A stretch of 64,000 nucleotides of DNA from S010-25 sp964441285 (GCA_964441285.1 CAYTUK010000001.1:232563-296562), one strand, 5' to 3'; numbered from the stretch's first letter, positions 35,760-45,948 are shown. Translations and numbers: made by a program. Notes: generated by a model not told the origin, from the sequence alone.

Positions 35760-36097
35760 TGAAAAAACTTAACAGATATTTTATTTTACCTTTCATTTCG
35801 CTATCTTTATTTCTGTTTTCCAGTTATGTTTTTGCGCTCAACTTGCAAGCAGCTAAACAGCAGGGTCTGGTTGGTGAAACAGCCAGTGGTTATCTGGAGA
35901 CAGTGAGTACGGCTAATGCTGAAGTCAATACACTAATCTCCGATGTAAATAACCGACGTAAGCAGATGTATCAGAAAATCGCCAGGCGTAATGGTATAAC
36001 ACTGAATGTGGTTGAACATCTGGCTGGTAAGAAAGCCATTAAGATGTCACAATCAGGCAACTATATTAAACCTGCTGGTAGATGGCGAAAGAAATAG
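35759..36097 (+). CDS. ydbL: YdbL family protein (DUF1318)
   Basis: A 112-residue secreted protein (signal ending VFALN) with AKQQGLVGETASGYLETVST, NNRRKQMYQKIARRNGITL and AGKKAIKMSQSGNYI, the DUF1318 signature. YdbL is thought to help assemble the YdbH-YnbE bridge. It overlaps ynbE by one base, so the three genes form an operon. Confidence 0.9.
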   Translation: MKKLNRYFILPFISLSLFLFSSYVFALNLQAAKQQGLVGETASGYLETVSTANAEVNTLISDVNNRRKQMYQKIARRNGITLNVVEHLAGKKAIKMSQSGNYIKPAGRWRKK

Positions 36098-36234
36098 CTG
36101 TCAGCTTACGGTGCGAATAAAAGCTGGGGCAGTGACATAGAATTATTTATCTCTCGTGTTTTTCAATACTGGGTGAGCCTGAATAAATGTATGACTATAA
36201 CTGGCTTAACCTCCATTCATCCAATGGTTTTAAT

Positions 36235-37365
36235 ATGAATTTTTCTTATCAGCCGACTTTACGCTTCCCTTTATTGCGCAATCCAGTGTCCAGGTATTTG
36301 TGGATTATCGTTACCCTGATTACCCTTGTTTTTGCCGTAGAAAATGCCGAAGCAACACCAGAGCGAGTCCTTAAAGTGAGTGCCGTACCTGTTACTGTTA
36401 TTGATGTAACAACCGGTGATATAAAATCAGTAACCACCGTGCAGGGCATTATTGAGAGCAAAAATACGCCGCATGTTTCATCAATGGTAGCGGCTGAGGT
36501 TGTGCAGGTTGATGTTAATGAAGGCGATACGGTTGTTGTAGGGCAAGTGCTGGCATTAATGGATGGTACCCGTTTTCGGCTGGAAAAAACGGCGGCAGAG
36601 GCGAATGTTGAGCGTTTACAGGCCCTGCTGGAAAATCAGAAGTTATTTTTAAAGCGCGATCAGTCATTGTTTAAACAGAAGACAATCCCTGTTTCAAAAC
36701 TGGATACATCAATGAGTGCAGTCAGGCAAACTCATGCTCAGATCAGGCTGGCGCAGGCACGGCTTAAAATCGCGAATTATGCATTGTCACACACGCGTAT
36801 AGTTGCGCCGATTTCGGGGATAATACAAACACGCTCGGTATCAAAAGGGGATTATATTAATCCCATGTCGCCGTCAGGCAAACCTTTATTTCAAATTGTT
36901 GATACCCGCCATTTACGGGCGCGGCTATATTTTCCTGAAACTCTGGCCGAAGTAATTAAACTGGGAATGTCAGTGACTTTAAATAAGGGTACGGACAGAC
37001 TCAGAGCAAAAATCACTCGTATTCGACCTATGCTGGAGCGGCAGAGCTTGTCACTCGATGCGTTGGCTGAATTTGATAACAGTCAACACTGGAAACCTGG
37101 TGAGTCAATTACCGCCAACGTGGTGCTGGCACAGCATAACAATGTCGTCATTATCCCTGTGGCTGCGCTAGTTCAGCGTCCAGCCGGTAATGTGGTGTAT
37201 CAGCTGAAGAATGGAAAAGCCAAAGAAAAGCCGGTGGTCACGGGCATCAGACAGGGTGATAAGGTTGAAATTATATCCGGCCTTAACGCAGGCGCGCGCA
37301 TTGCTCTTGATGGTGCCGCCTACCTCAGCAATGGTGTGCGTGTGCAAATTAAGAGTCAGCAATAA
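36235..37365 (+). CDS. RND efflux periplasmic adaptor (membrane fusion protein)
   Basis: The adaptor links the inner-membrane RND pump to an outer-membrane channel. After an anchor helix (LWIIVTLITLVFAVENAEA) come the lipoyl-like half motif VVQVDVNEGDTVVVGQVLAL, a helical hairpin (residues about 105-165), the second lipoyl half SHTRIVAPISGIIQTRSV and the beta-barrel domain with VIIPVAALVQRPAGNVVYQL. An ATG at 36187 is also in frame. Its stop overlaps the pump start (TAATG). No TolC gene is linked. Confidence 0.88.
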   Translation: MNFSYQPTLRFPLLRNPVSRYLWIIVTLITLVFAVENAEATPERVLKVSAVPVTVIDVTTGDIKSVTTVQGIIESKNTPHVSSMVAAEVVQVDVNEGDTVVVGQVLALMDGTRFRLEKTAAEANVERLQALLENQKLFLKRDQSLFKQKTIPVSKLDTSMSAVRQTHAQIRLAQARLKIANYALSHTRIVAPISGIIQTRSVSKGDYINPMSPSGKPLFQIVDTRHLRARLYFPETLAEVIKLGMSVTLNKGTDRLRAKITRIRPMLERQSLSLDALAEFDNSQHWKPGESITANVVLAQHNNVVIIPVAALVQRPAGNVVYQLKNGKAKEKPVVTGIRQGDKVEIISGLNAGARIALDGAAYLSNGVRVQIKSQQ

Positions 37366-40300
37366 TGAATTTACCTGCACTGTCGATCAAACAGTATGTT
37401 CTGACAACAATGTTAAGTCTGGTGCTGGTTCTGTTCGGTGTCATCAGTTATCAGCGTATTGGTGTTGACCGCCTGCCGAAAATTGATTTCCCCATGCTAT
37501 CCGTGGCTACGATTTTGCCGGGTGCAGACCCAGATGTGATTGATGCATCGGTGACGAATGTGGTCGAGTCGGCGGTTAACAGCGTTTCGGGTATCGAAAG
37601 TATTCAGTCATCCTCCCTTTCTGGTATGTCGGTGGTGATTATACAGTTTGAGCTGAAAAAAAATATTAACACGGCCTTTAATGAGGTGCAGGCGAAACTT
37701 AATGAAGTTTTACAGCAACTTCCGACGGATGCAAGAACACCCGTACTAAAAAAGGTTGAGGCTGGTTCTCAACCGATTATGTGGCTAGCACTACAGGGGA
37801 ACAATACCCTGCAACAGTTAAATGTTTATGCCAGAAATGTGATTAAAAAACGCCTCGAAACGATCAGTGGGGTGGGTGATGTAGTCATTGCGGGGGAGCG
37901 TAAACGCACCATTCGTATCAATCTGAGTATAGATAAAATGGCTGCGCTGGGCATTACTGTGGGTCAGGTGATACAGGCGTTTGGTCTGGAACACATAAAA
38001 TTACCAGGTGGTTTTATTACCAGTGTAAAACGCGAGCGTGAACTCAAACTGGACCTTGAGTATCACCATGTTAAGAATCTTGGCAAGCTGATTGTAGGCT
38101 ACCACAGGCATATCCCTGTTTATCTGAATGAAATCAGCCAGATTAAAGACGGGCTGGAAGATTTTCGGCGATTTGCCAGTTATAACGGTAAACCGGCAGT
38201 AGGGTTGGGGCTGGTTAAAATTTCTGGGAGCAATACAGTTGCCATTATTAATGAAGCCAAAGAACGCTTGCGCACAGAAATTTTGCCACAGTTACCACCG
38301 AGTATGCAGCTCCATACAGTGGTGGATGATGCCAGCCTGATTACGGCTATTATTGATGGATTAAAGTCGCATCTATTTGAAGGCACATTGCTGGCGGCAT
38401 TGGTGGTCTGGCTATTTTTGCGTAATCTACGCTCGACGTTAATTATTGCTACTGCCATTCCAGTATCACTGCTCGGTGCCATTGCAGGCATTTATTTTGC
38501 TGGCTATACCTTTAATACTATGACCATGTTAGGCCTGCTGTTACTGATTGGGGTGGTGGTTGATGATGCCATTGTGGTGCTGGAAAATATATTTCGGCAT
38601 ATGGAGGAAGACCCTGCCACGCCAGTCAGTGTATTAGCGGAAAAGGGCACTTTACAGGTGATGTTTGCGGTGGTGGCATCGACTGCAACGCTGCTTTCGT
38701 TATTTGGCGCAGTGGTGTTTATGGGCGGCATTATCGGGCGTTTTATTAGCTCTTTTGCGGTAGTTGTGGTGATTGGTGTGATCATTTCCCTGTTTGTTTC
38801 ACTGACCTTGACCCCCATGTTGTGTGCCCGCTTTCTGCGTGTGCGACAAACTCATGGCCATTTTTATCGTCTGCTTGGCTCGGCTTTTCAGGCGCTGGAC
38901 AGGGGATATAAGAATATTCTCCATTTTGCTATTGGTCAGCGTCTGCTTATTCTTATTCTTGCCGCGCTGGTAGTGTACAGCAGTGGCTGGTTTATGGGGC
39001 AATTGGGTAAAGGTTTTATGCCGAATGAGGACGAAGGTCGATTTATTGTTTCTTTTAAGACTCCACTGGGTTCCAGTATCTATTATACTCGAGATCGAAT
39101 GCAGCAGGCAGAAAAAATTCTCCGGCAGAACACCAATATACGTGGTCTATTCAGTACCATCGGCACCGGTGACCGCGGTCAGGTAAATCAGGGGCAGATC
39201 TATGTTAGCCTGATACCACGCGAACAACGTAAAGATAATCAGGTTGAAATTATTGAGCAGGTAAGACGTGAGCTGGCTCCAGTGCCGGGGATTAAAGCGT
39301 TTGCAGCACCAGTGCCGATTGTTGGCGGGCAGCGTGGTGAACCCTTGCAATTTGTGCTTAAAGGGCCAAATTTGAGCAAAGTCGCCGAGTTGTCAGCAAA
39401 GCTGGCGAAGAAACTGCAGCAGATTCCTCAGATCGGTAAACTCGATACTGATTTAGAGCTTAATATGCCACAAACGGTGCTTAGTGTTGATCGTGCAAAA
39501 GCTTACAGCGTTGGGCTGGATACACGTACCATTGCCAATACGCTACGCGTGCTGGTTGGTGGTTTTGATGTAGCCAAATACAACGATGATCCAGGTGATG
39601 GCGAGCGCTACGATATTCGGCTTAAAACGGGTTCAGGGCTGCACCATGCCTATGATCTAAAGAAAATTTACCTGCGTAGCCGTAATGGCAACCTGGTGCG
39701 ACTGGATACGGTGGCGAAATTGACATCAAAACTGGGTCCGGCAGTGATTGGTCGCTACAAACTACAGTACGCCGCAACTTTCTTCGACACCCCAACGATT
39801 GCTGAAGGTGATGCCGCTGAAATTGTTCTAAAGGTTGCCAAAACGATGTTACCAACAGGGTATCAAATAGAGCTTATCGGGCGTGCTAAAGCCTTTAGTA
39901 AAACGGTGGGTTATGTGATGTTTGCGATTGTTACCGGCCTGATTCTGGTTTACATGACACTGGCCAGTCAGTTCAATTCATTTATCCAGCCGCTGATTGT
40001 GATGGTGGCGCAACCGCTCGCTGTTATTGGGGGAGTGTTTGGGCTCTGGCTGGCGAACGAATCATTGAATATTTATTCAATGATCGGTATGGTGTTGCTG
40101 ATCGGCCTGGTGGCGAAAAACTCTATCTTGCTGATTGACCTGACCAACAAGCTTCGTGCACAGGGTCAAAGCGTGAATGGTGCATTACTGGAGGCCTGCC
40201 CCATAAGAATGCGGCCTATATTAATGACCTCACTCACTATTATTATTTCTATGTTGCCTGCTGCAATGGGGGTGGGTGCTGGGTCAGACACGAATGCACC

Positions 40301-40445
40301 GCTGGCAGTGGCAGTTATTGGCGGTATGATTAGTTCTACCTTACTTACATTAGTGGTTGTTCCAGTAGTTTACTCGTTGGTTGAAAATGGACAGCTTCAT
40401 CTCAGCCGCTGGCTGCAACATCGTTTTCCTGAGAATAATGGCTAG
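37365..40445 (+). CDS. RND efflux pump, HAE1/AcrB type
   Basis: A 1026-residue proton-driven exporter with twelve helices and two large periplasmic loops. Conserved blocks include DPDVIDASVTNVVESAVNSV, GVVVDDAIVVLENIFRH (helix 4 proton-relay Asp pair) and LIGLVAKNSILLIDLTNK. Normal length for the family. It forms a two-gene operon with the adaptor. Organic compounds are the usual substrates of this subgroup; nothing here identifies the actual one. Confidence 0.92.
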   Translation: MNLPALSIKQYVLTTMLSLVLVLFGVISYQRIGVDRLPKIDFPMLSVATILPGADPDVIDASVTNVVESAVNSVSGIESIQSSSLSGMSVVIIQFELKKNINTAFNEVQAKLNEVLQQLPTDARTPVLKKVEAGSQPIMWLALQGNNTLQQLNVYARNVIKKRLETISGVGDVVIAGERKRTIRINLSIDKMAALGITVGQVIQAFGLEHIKLPGGFITSVKRERELKLDLEYHHVKNLGKLIVGYHRHIPVYLNEISQIKDGLEDFRRFASYNGKPAVGLGLVKISGSNTVAIINEAKERLRTEILPQLPPSMQLHTVVDDASLITAIIDGLKSHLFEGTLLAALVVWLFLRNLRSTLIIATAIPVSLLGAIAGIYFAGYTFNTMTMLGLLLLIGVVVDDAIVVLENIFRHMEEDPATPVSVLAEKGTLQVMFAVVASTATLLSLFGAVVFMGGIIGRFISSFAVVVVIGVIISLFVSLTLTPMLCARFLRVRQTHGHFYRLLGSAFQALDRGYKNILHFAIGQRLLILILAALVVYSSGWFMGQLGKGFMPNEDEGRFIVSFKTPLGSSIYYTRDRMQQAEKILRQNTNIRGLFSTIGTGDRGQVNQGQIYVSLIPREQRKDNQVEIIEQVRRELAPVPGIKAFAAPVPIVGGQRGEPLQFVLKGPNLSKVAELSAKLAKKLQQIPQIGKLDTDLELNMPQTVLSVDRAKAYSVGLDTRTIANTLRVLVGGFDVAKYNDDPGDGERYDIRLKTGSGLHHAYDLKKIYLRSRNGNLVRLDTVAKLTSKLGPAVIGRYKLQYAATFFDTPTIAEGDAAEIVLKVAKTMLPTGYQIELIGRAKAFSKTVGYVMFAIVTGLILVYMTLASQFNSFIQPLIVMVAQPLAVIGGVFGLWLANESLNIYSMIGMVLLIGLVAKNSILLIDLTNKLRAQGQSVNGALLEACPIRMRPILMTSLTIIISMLPAAMGVGAGSDTNAPLAVAVIGGMISSTLLTLVVVPVVYSLVENGQLHLSRWLQHRFPENNG

Positions 40446-40509
40446 TCGATCCTGAAAAATTCCAGACCACTGGAACTAAAAATAAAACCATCAGAACCGT
40501 CGCAAACTT

Positions 40510-40540
40510 AACAACTATGGACTTTCTATCCATAGTTGTT
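40510..40540. terminator. 12-bp hairpin downstream of the RND pump gene
   Basis: AACAACTATGGA and TCCATAGTTGTT form a perfect 12-bp stem with a 7-base loop, 65 bases after the pump stop and directly beside repeat D. It probably ends transcription, though a T-run is lacking. Confidence 0.55.
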
Positions 40541-40541
40541 G

Positions 40542-40663
40542 TTACTGAAATGAATGAAAAGGCTACCCATTGTTAAAGACACGCGGTGAATATATCCCTG
40601 TCGATTTGACACCCGCATCCCTGCGGCTGACGGTCTTGAACAATGGGTCGCTTTTTCATCCGT
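40542..40663. repeat. Dispersed intergenic repeat, full copy D
   Basis: Arms AAAAGGCTACCCATTGTTAA and TTGAACAATGGGTCGCTTTT are imperfect inverted repeats around the core CACGCGGTGAATATATCCC, then GACACCCGCATCCCTGCGG and CTGACGG. It is close in sequence and order to copy B at 27.6 kb. Confidence 0.85.
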
Positions 40664-40760
40664 AGCATTGTTAAGTTTGGCCTGGAGTGGATGTTTCAGA
40701 GTCGACTAAATAACAAGTTTCTAGAATGTTATGATAAAATTTTTCGTTTAATCAGATGCT

Positions 40761-42911
40761 TCACATTTCAGTGAAGTCATAATCCAGACCCTCGGATGGT
40801 GCCTGCAGGAAATGTCCCTGTATAAAGTTTACCCCCATGCCCCATAATATCGACAAACTGGCTGCGTCAGGGACATGCTGTGCTATGGTGAGTTTGTCGA
40901 GTTTGCTGGCTTCACTGGTAATCTCTTTTATGTGTTCCTGATGGTGGGTGTTTTTTGCAAGATCCTCCATAAGGCTGGGGTCAAGGCGAACATAATCGGC
41001 GTGTATATGCTGGAGCAATTGAAAGGGGTTGGTGCCTGAACCGAAGTCATCCAGTATAAAGCCACACTGAAGATTTTTAAGGTGCAGTGAAAGCTCCTTT
41101 GTATGTTTCAGATTGGTTACCGCAACAGTTTCTTTCACCACAAATGACAGTGAATTTGGCGGCAACTGTTTTTCTTTTATCTGGTAAGTTAGCCAGTCAA
41201 TTAATGTATTGTCTTTGATTGATGCCGCAGATAGTTTGAGGAAAAACTGCGTTTTATAACCTTCTTTCCAGCGGTTTAAAATTTGATTAATTGTTTGGTA
41301 GAATACCCAGCGGTCGATAGCCGTTGCCATACCGATACGCTCGGCAGCAGGTAAAAATTCCTGTGGCATGATCAGGTCAGAATGCTCTGCATTATCGGCT
41401 ACATTTTTAAGCCGTATAAATACTTCATACCGTTCTTTAGTGTCGCCATGCAAGCTAATAATGGGTTGAAAGTGCAGAATGAAATTATCGTCTTTAAGTG
41501 CAGTAGTCAGTTGTTCTCTGAAACGAGTATCGACTTCCTGACGAGTTAGCTCACCTTTTTCAGGTTCATGTACACAGCAATGATTACCGCCTTGTTCCGT
41601 TGCTTCTAGCAGTGCCTTTTCGGTACGAACAAGTACGCTATTGTATTCGGGTGTGTCCTGGTCTATCAAGGTTGCACCAATGCTACACGTTGTATTGATG
41701 CTGTTATCTTTTATATTAAAGATCAGATTTGAAATGATTTTATGAAATTTTTTGGCCAGTTTCTTGGCATTTATTTTATCGCAGTTGTGAGAAATATAGC
41801 CAAATGATGAATGATTATAGCGGGCAAGAAAATCCTTTTCACCAATATTTTTATTGAGGATTTCTGCTGCTGCGATAATGTAATTATCGGCATCTGCAAT
41901 ACCGAGGGTATCTCTTATTTTGTCAAAATTATCCAGCTGAATTTCCATCATAACAGCGGTTATCTCACTCTTTTCACAGCTAGCAATAACTTCTTCCAGT
42001 GTTTCAATAAAATATTGGCGGTTAAATATGCCTGTTAGTTGATCTTTCTGACTGAGAAGTTTTAACTGTTTTTCAAGTTCTTCTATATTGGCATTTTCCT
42101 TGCGGATTATAATTTGAATGCAAGGTTCATTATCAATGTATGCAGGCGATAGTTCCATTTCACCTTCAAACGCTTCGCCATTAGGTTTGAGTAATTGTGT
42201 TTGTAATGCTTGAATATCAGTTTTATTTTTTACATAATCACGTAAAAATTCTTTAAAGGTTTCTCTCTGGTATTTTGAAATTACATCAAGAATAGGTAAG
42301 CCTTCAAGCTCGTCAGATGCGGTTATGCCGAATAGTTCCAGGTAGGACTGGTTGGAATAAACATGCATGCCTTCATGAATGTAAGCAATGGCATCTCTGG
42401 AACTGTCTAGCAGTGAGTTGCAACGGCACTCAGTTTGCTGCAGAGATTCCTGCATAGTTTCAATTTTTCTGGCATCAATCAGGGCTTTATATTCTCTGCT
42501 TATAACCAGGAGTAAATGTTCAATATTGCTGAATGAAACCAGATCCACAGCACCAGTTTGTAGTGCTTCGATTATGGATGATGTCGAGTTTTTATCAACG
42601 GCGATAACGCGACTGAGCTTGCTGGCTGGAGTCCCGCCTAAACAGTGGCAGACCTGTTGCAGACTGAAATCTTCTATACCATTAAAGTAGATAACCAGGT
42701 CAGGTGGTTGTGAGTTAATGGCTTCAATCAGGTCTTCTTCGTCTTCTACACGCAGGGGTCTCGCTGTAAAACCCGCACTTCTCATTGCGCTGACAATGCG
42801 TTGCTCACTGTCAAATGAGTTATCAATAATAATTAAATTAACTGATCTTTCTTCCACAATATTTCCTATAATAGCTGAAGAACCCTGTGCCTGTTCAGTG
42901 TTAAGGTACAT
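40761..42911 (-). CDS. FimX-like REC-PAS-GGDEF-EAL protein with degenerate catalytic motifs
   Basis: A 716-residue protein with a receiver-like domain (about 24-150), a PAS domain (about 163-275), a GGDEF domain (about 284-450) and an EAL domain (about 460-712). The GGDEF motif is NHSSF (near residue 367), EAL is EVF (near 494), and the catalytic Glu of the late EAL motif is Gln (IAQHV near 674). It should therefore bind c-di-GMP without making or cleaving it, as FimX does in Pseudomonas. FimX controls type IV pilus assembly. The PilZ-like gene just upstream (2-base gap) fits. No pilus genes are in the window. Confidence 0.8.
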   Translation of the reverse strand: MYLNTEQAQGSSAIIGNIVEERSVNLIIIDNSFDSEQRIVSAMRSAGFTARPLRVEDEEDLIEAINSQPPDLVIYFNGIEDFSLQQVCHCLGGTPASKLSRVIAVDKNSTSSIIEALQTGAVDLVSFSNIEHLLLVISREYKALIDARKIETMQESLQQTECRCNSLLDSSRDAIAYIHEGMHVYSNQSYLELFGITASDELEGLPILDVISKYQRETFKEFLRDYVKNKTDIQALQTQLLKPNGEAFEGEMELSPAYIDNEPCIQIIIRKENANIEELEKQLKLLSQKDQLTGIFNRQYFIETLEEVIASCEKSEITAVMMEIQLDNFDKIRDTLGIADADNYIIAAAEILNKNIGEKDFLARYNHSSFGYISHNCDKINAKKLAKKFHKIISNLIFNIKDNSINTTCSIGATLIDQDTPEYNSVLVRTEKALLEATEQGGNHCCVHEPEKGELTRQEVDTRFREQLTTALKDDNFILHFQPIISLHGDTKERYEVFIRLKNVADNAEHSDLIMPQEFLPAAERIGMATAIDRWVFYQTINQILNRWKEGYKTQFFLKLSAASIKDNTLIDWLTYQIKEKQLPPNSLSFVVKETVAVTNLKHTKELSLHLKNLQCGFILDDFGSGTNPFQLLQHIHADYVRLDPSLMEDLAKNTHHQEHIKEITSEASKLDKLTIAQHVPDAASLSILWGMGVNFIQGHFLQAPSEGLDYDFTEM

Positions 42912-42913
42912 GG

Positions 42914-44764
42914 CTAAAGGGATGACCAGATTTCGTCGAAGTCATCCTGCGTTTTTGATGCCTGTGCTTTTTTTGCCTGTTTCTGGATGCGCGATGCCTC
43001 TTCAGTGTTGGTATAATAAAACTGGGTAAATAAGCCAGTATGTTCTTTAGATAAGCCAAGTGTAACGGGTAGTTTCCTGGTCATAATGTCTACGGTTAGT
43101 TTATCATTAGCTTTAAATGCATGTGCGGGAAGAATAATACTTGATGGTTGTTTGAGTGGTTTCACCCCCGGCAGCAGCAAACATTCAAAGGGTTTTTCAT
43201 TTGGGCGATTAGCGCGTTGTACTACAGCACTGATTACCTGGGGGGATATAACCTGAACGCCAATTTCAAGGCCGTTTTTCTGGGTGAATTGCATCCAGCG
43301 TATGATACCAATTCTCCACTCGAACTTATCGTTGTTAACTTGTTCGTAAAGTGCGATGACTTCACCTATTTGTGCGTGGGAGGCATCTTCCGAGTTCCAG
43401 CGCAGGCAATAACCACCGGCACTAATATTAACTACTGCCCAGCGTGTATCGGCCTGTTTTTTATGCTGATTAAGTCCTTCTTTCGTTAGCTTTCTTTGTT
43501 CTTTATCGTAGGTATCAGTCAGTACTGTACCGCGAGCAACCATATCCCATGAATTATTTTGGCTGTCATCGATTTCAGTATGTGTCACATAACCGCTTAA
43601 ATTCGGTACTTCATTGTCATCAGCAATGGCTTCGAGCGTAAAACCAAAGTCGGAGGTAGTGGCCTGCTCTGTTCGGACAATGCCCGAGCGGGTATCAACA
43701 CCTTTGGTTTTTTTATTTTTTTCAAAAATCATATGGGCGATTATTTTTAAGCCAATGGAGACTTCAATTTTTCCCTGGCGGTTTGCACGAGAGAAGCGTC
43801 GTTTGGTACTGGTTCCCCAGTTCGTGCATACTATTTTTAGTGAATCAGGCGATATTTCGTCACCCAGAGTAAGCTTTGATGGATTATTTTCGGGCAGGTT
43901 GATGGACTCTTTTATGTGTGCAACCAGTTGTGTTGCATCTAGAAAACGCTTTGTAGTATTGGTGTCTAAATCTTCTTTGCTTAGATAGTCTGGGGCTGCA
44001 TCTTCGTCTATTTTTAAACAGAAAATTTTGTCAACCTGCGCGGTGACTGCTTGATGTTGTATGGTGCAGTACTTTACCCAGTGGGGAAGTTTCTGAAATA
44101 CACGTTCACTGTCACTCTGACTTAAAGCAATCGGTCGAGCCAGTGTAAATAAAAGTATTTGTTTGTAGCAAAGATTAACATTGATGGCTATTTTTTTGTC
44201 TGCTTTTATTTCATTGTCGTTAACGGAAACTTCAAGCAAATGATGTGACTCGGCAAAAAGATAGACCTGATGTACGTCTCGCCATAAATTTTTAGCGGGT
44301 GTTGCGTAAATTTCACTTGAGCGAAGCAGTAGTTCGGCGAGATAGCTAATCGTCCGGCAGCAAGCGATTGCCTGTGATTTCTTGTTTATTTTGCTGCTTT
44401 TACCGTTTTTTTCTACGTCAGCTAACAGAATTTTATAGCCATAGGCCATTTCTTGCAGCAACAACTGATTCAGGTTTACAACTTTTCTACTTTTATCGGG
44501 TAGCGGTAATGAGCGGCTAATAAAATATTTTTTCAGATTTTTGAAAACTTCGCGACAGGGTTTACGCAACATTTCCATGTTTTCAAGTCGATATTTCGCC
44601 GGCATTGTCTGCCGGTTTAATTCGCGCAATATCTGGTATAGCTGTTTGGTTAATTCTCCCATATTGGCATTGGGCAGGGTTGCCAATATCTTTTTTAGCT
44701 TACGTGGCTGATTAGGTGTTGCGCTTTCTGCAGGGGTTATTTGTGCTGGTATTTGTAGTTTCAT
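42914..44764 (-). CDS. Large PilZ-domain-like protein, partner of FimX-like protein
   Basis: A 616-residue soluble protein. Its first 250 residues are mostly helical without recognised motifs. The last third shows a PilZ-like barrel with NISAGGYCLRWNSEDASHAQ, corresponding to the D/NxSxxG motif of PilZ domains, followed by GIIRWMQFTQKNGLEIGVQV. The preceding RxxxR element is not clear, so c-di-GMP binding is uncertain. Pseudomonas has a comparable large hypothetical gene next to fimX. It is translated just before the FimX-like gene, two bases apart. Confidence 0.7.
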   Translation of the reverse strand: MKLQIPAQITPAESATPNQPRKLKKILATLPNANMGELTKQLYQILRELNRQTMPAKYRLENMEMLRKPCREVFKNLKKYFISRSLPLPDKSRKVVNLNQLLLQEMAYGYKILLADVEKNGKSSKINKKSQAIACCRTISYLAELLLRSSEIYATPAKNLWRDVHQVYLFAESHHLLEVSVNDNEIKADKKIAINVNLCYKQILLFTLARPIALSQSDSERVFQKLPHWVKYCTIQHQAVTAQVDKIFCLKIDEDAAPDYLSKEDLDTNTTKRFLDATQLVAHIKESINLPENNPSKLTLGDEISPDSLKIVCTNWGTSTKRRFSRANRQGKIEVSIGLKIIAHMIFEKNKKTKGVDTRSGIVRTEQATTSDFGFTLEAIADDNEVPNLSGYVTHTEIDDSQNNSWDMVARGTVLTDTYDKEQRKLTKEGLNQHKKQADTRWAVVNISAGGYCLRWNSEDASHAQIGEVIALYEQVNNDKFEWRIGIIRWMQFTQKNGLEIGVQVISPQVISAVVQRANRPNEKPFECLLLPGVKPLKQPSSIILPAHAFKANDKLTVDIMTRKLPVTLGLSKEHTGLFTQFYYTNTEEASRIQKQAKKAQASKTQDDFDEIWSSL

Positions 44765-44919
44765 ACGTTATTTCTAAGTTCTACTTGCAAGATCATCGGC
44801 CAAGCCACTTGTTTTTCATAGGACTTTGAATCTGTTGCATTATTAAATAATAACCATTAAAAAGATTAACTATATGCATGATATCTATTCTTATTCCATG
44901 TATTGCTTTTAAGTGTAGC

Positions 44920-45948
44920 TTAGATACTAAAAATTGCTGTTTTTGAATCATTTCCAGGAATTTCCTGTACCAGTTGTGGAACCAGGTATCCAGGTAGTTG
45001 AGTGCGCATTTTCTTTATTAATGTTACCGCTGCCTGCTTGCTGGTGTCAAAATGCATCGCACCTTGAACCGGATCAAGTTTATGCAGGTAATAAGGCAGG
45101 GTAAAACAGGTATGCAAACGCTTACTTAACTGGGTCAGCGATACTACGTCATCATTAATCCCCTTAAGTAATACGCTCTGATTTAATAATGTTATATCTG
45201 CACGGTGCAATTGTTTTAGTACCTGTTGCTCGTCGTCACCAAGTTCGTTTGCATGGTTGGCATGAATAACCATTGTAATACGAAAGCGACTATTTTTTAG
45301 TAAATTAAGTAAGTTTTCGGCAATGCGTGCGGGTAAAACAACGGGTAGGCGTGTATGAATACGTAATGAGGTAAGCGAGTCAATACTCTCAAGTTGTGAG
45401 AATAATGTTTTAAGTTTTGAATCGTCTAACACCAGTGGGTCGCCACCACTAAGAATAATCTCATCAATGTTTGTATGTGTGCGCAGGTAAGCGAAGATTT
45501 TTTGCATAACCGAGGGTTTGCAAGCCGCTTGTGGATAAGGATAGTGACGGCGAAAACAGTAGCGGCAGTGGATGGCGCAGGCACCAGTGGTAATTAATAG
45601 CGCACGGCCGTGATATTTATGTAACAGACCACTACTGGGCATCGCCGTTAAGTCGCCAACGGGATCAAGCAGTCCCTGTGGTTCGTTTTCAATTGCTAGC
45701 GGCAAAATTTGTTTTAACAGTGGGTCATTCCTATTGCCGTATTGAATTTTTTTCAGGTAGCTTCGTGGCACCAGACATTTAAACTCAGGCTGCTTGATAA
45801 TTTCTGCGGCCAGTTCCTTATGTAAGCCAAGTTCATTTATCAGTTGCATCGGTGAGGTAATGGCGTTGTTGAGTGCCTGTTTCCAGTTTTCGGCGAGAGT
45901 CGAATTCTTTACGGGTGTTTTTATGGGCAATAGGTGAGTTACAGACAT
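44920..45948 (-). CDS. epmB: EF-P beta-lysylation protein EpmB (lysine 2,3-aminomutase-like)
   Basis: A radical-SAM enzyme of 342 residues converting (S)-alpha-lysine to (R)-beta-lysine for EF-P modification. The cluster motif is CAIHCRYCFRRHYPYPQ, and EIILSGGDPLVLDD and RIHTRLPVVLP are family blocks. The ATG at 45948 gives the same length as the E. coli enzyme; an upstream frame to 46032 is unlikely. It is divergent from efp and epmA, so the whole pathway shares one intergenic region. Confidence 0.94.
   Translation of the reverse strand: MSVTHLLPIKTPVKNSTLAENWKQALNNAITSPMQLINELGLHKELAAEIIKQPEFKCLVPRSYLKKIQYGNRNDPLLKQILPLAIENEPQGLLDPVGDLTAMPSSGLLHKYHGRALLITTGACAIHCRYCFRRHYPYPQAACKPSVMQKIFAYLRTHTNIDEIILSGGDPLVLDDSKLKTLFSQLESIDSLTSLRIHTRLPVVLPARIAENLLNLLKNSRFRITMVIHANHANELGDDEQQVLKQLHRADITLLNQSVLLKGINDDVVSLTQLSKRLHTCFTLPYYLHKLDPVQGAMHFDTSKQAAVTLIKKMRTQLPGYLVPQLVQEIPGNDSKTAIFSI

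Larger units (their letters stand above)
40446..40760. other. 315-base convergent intergenic region
   Basis: This gap between the convergent RND pump and FimX-like genes holds a 12-bp hairpin at 40510-40540 and the full repeat copy D at 40542-40663. No gene is seen. Confidence 0.6.
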
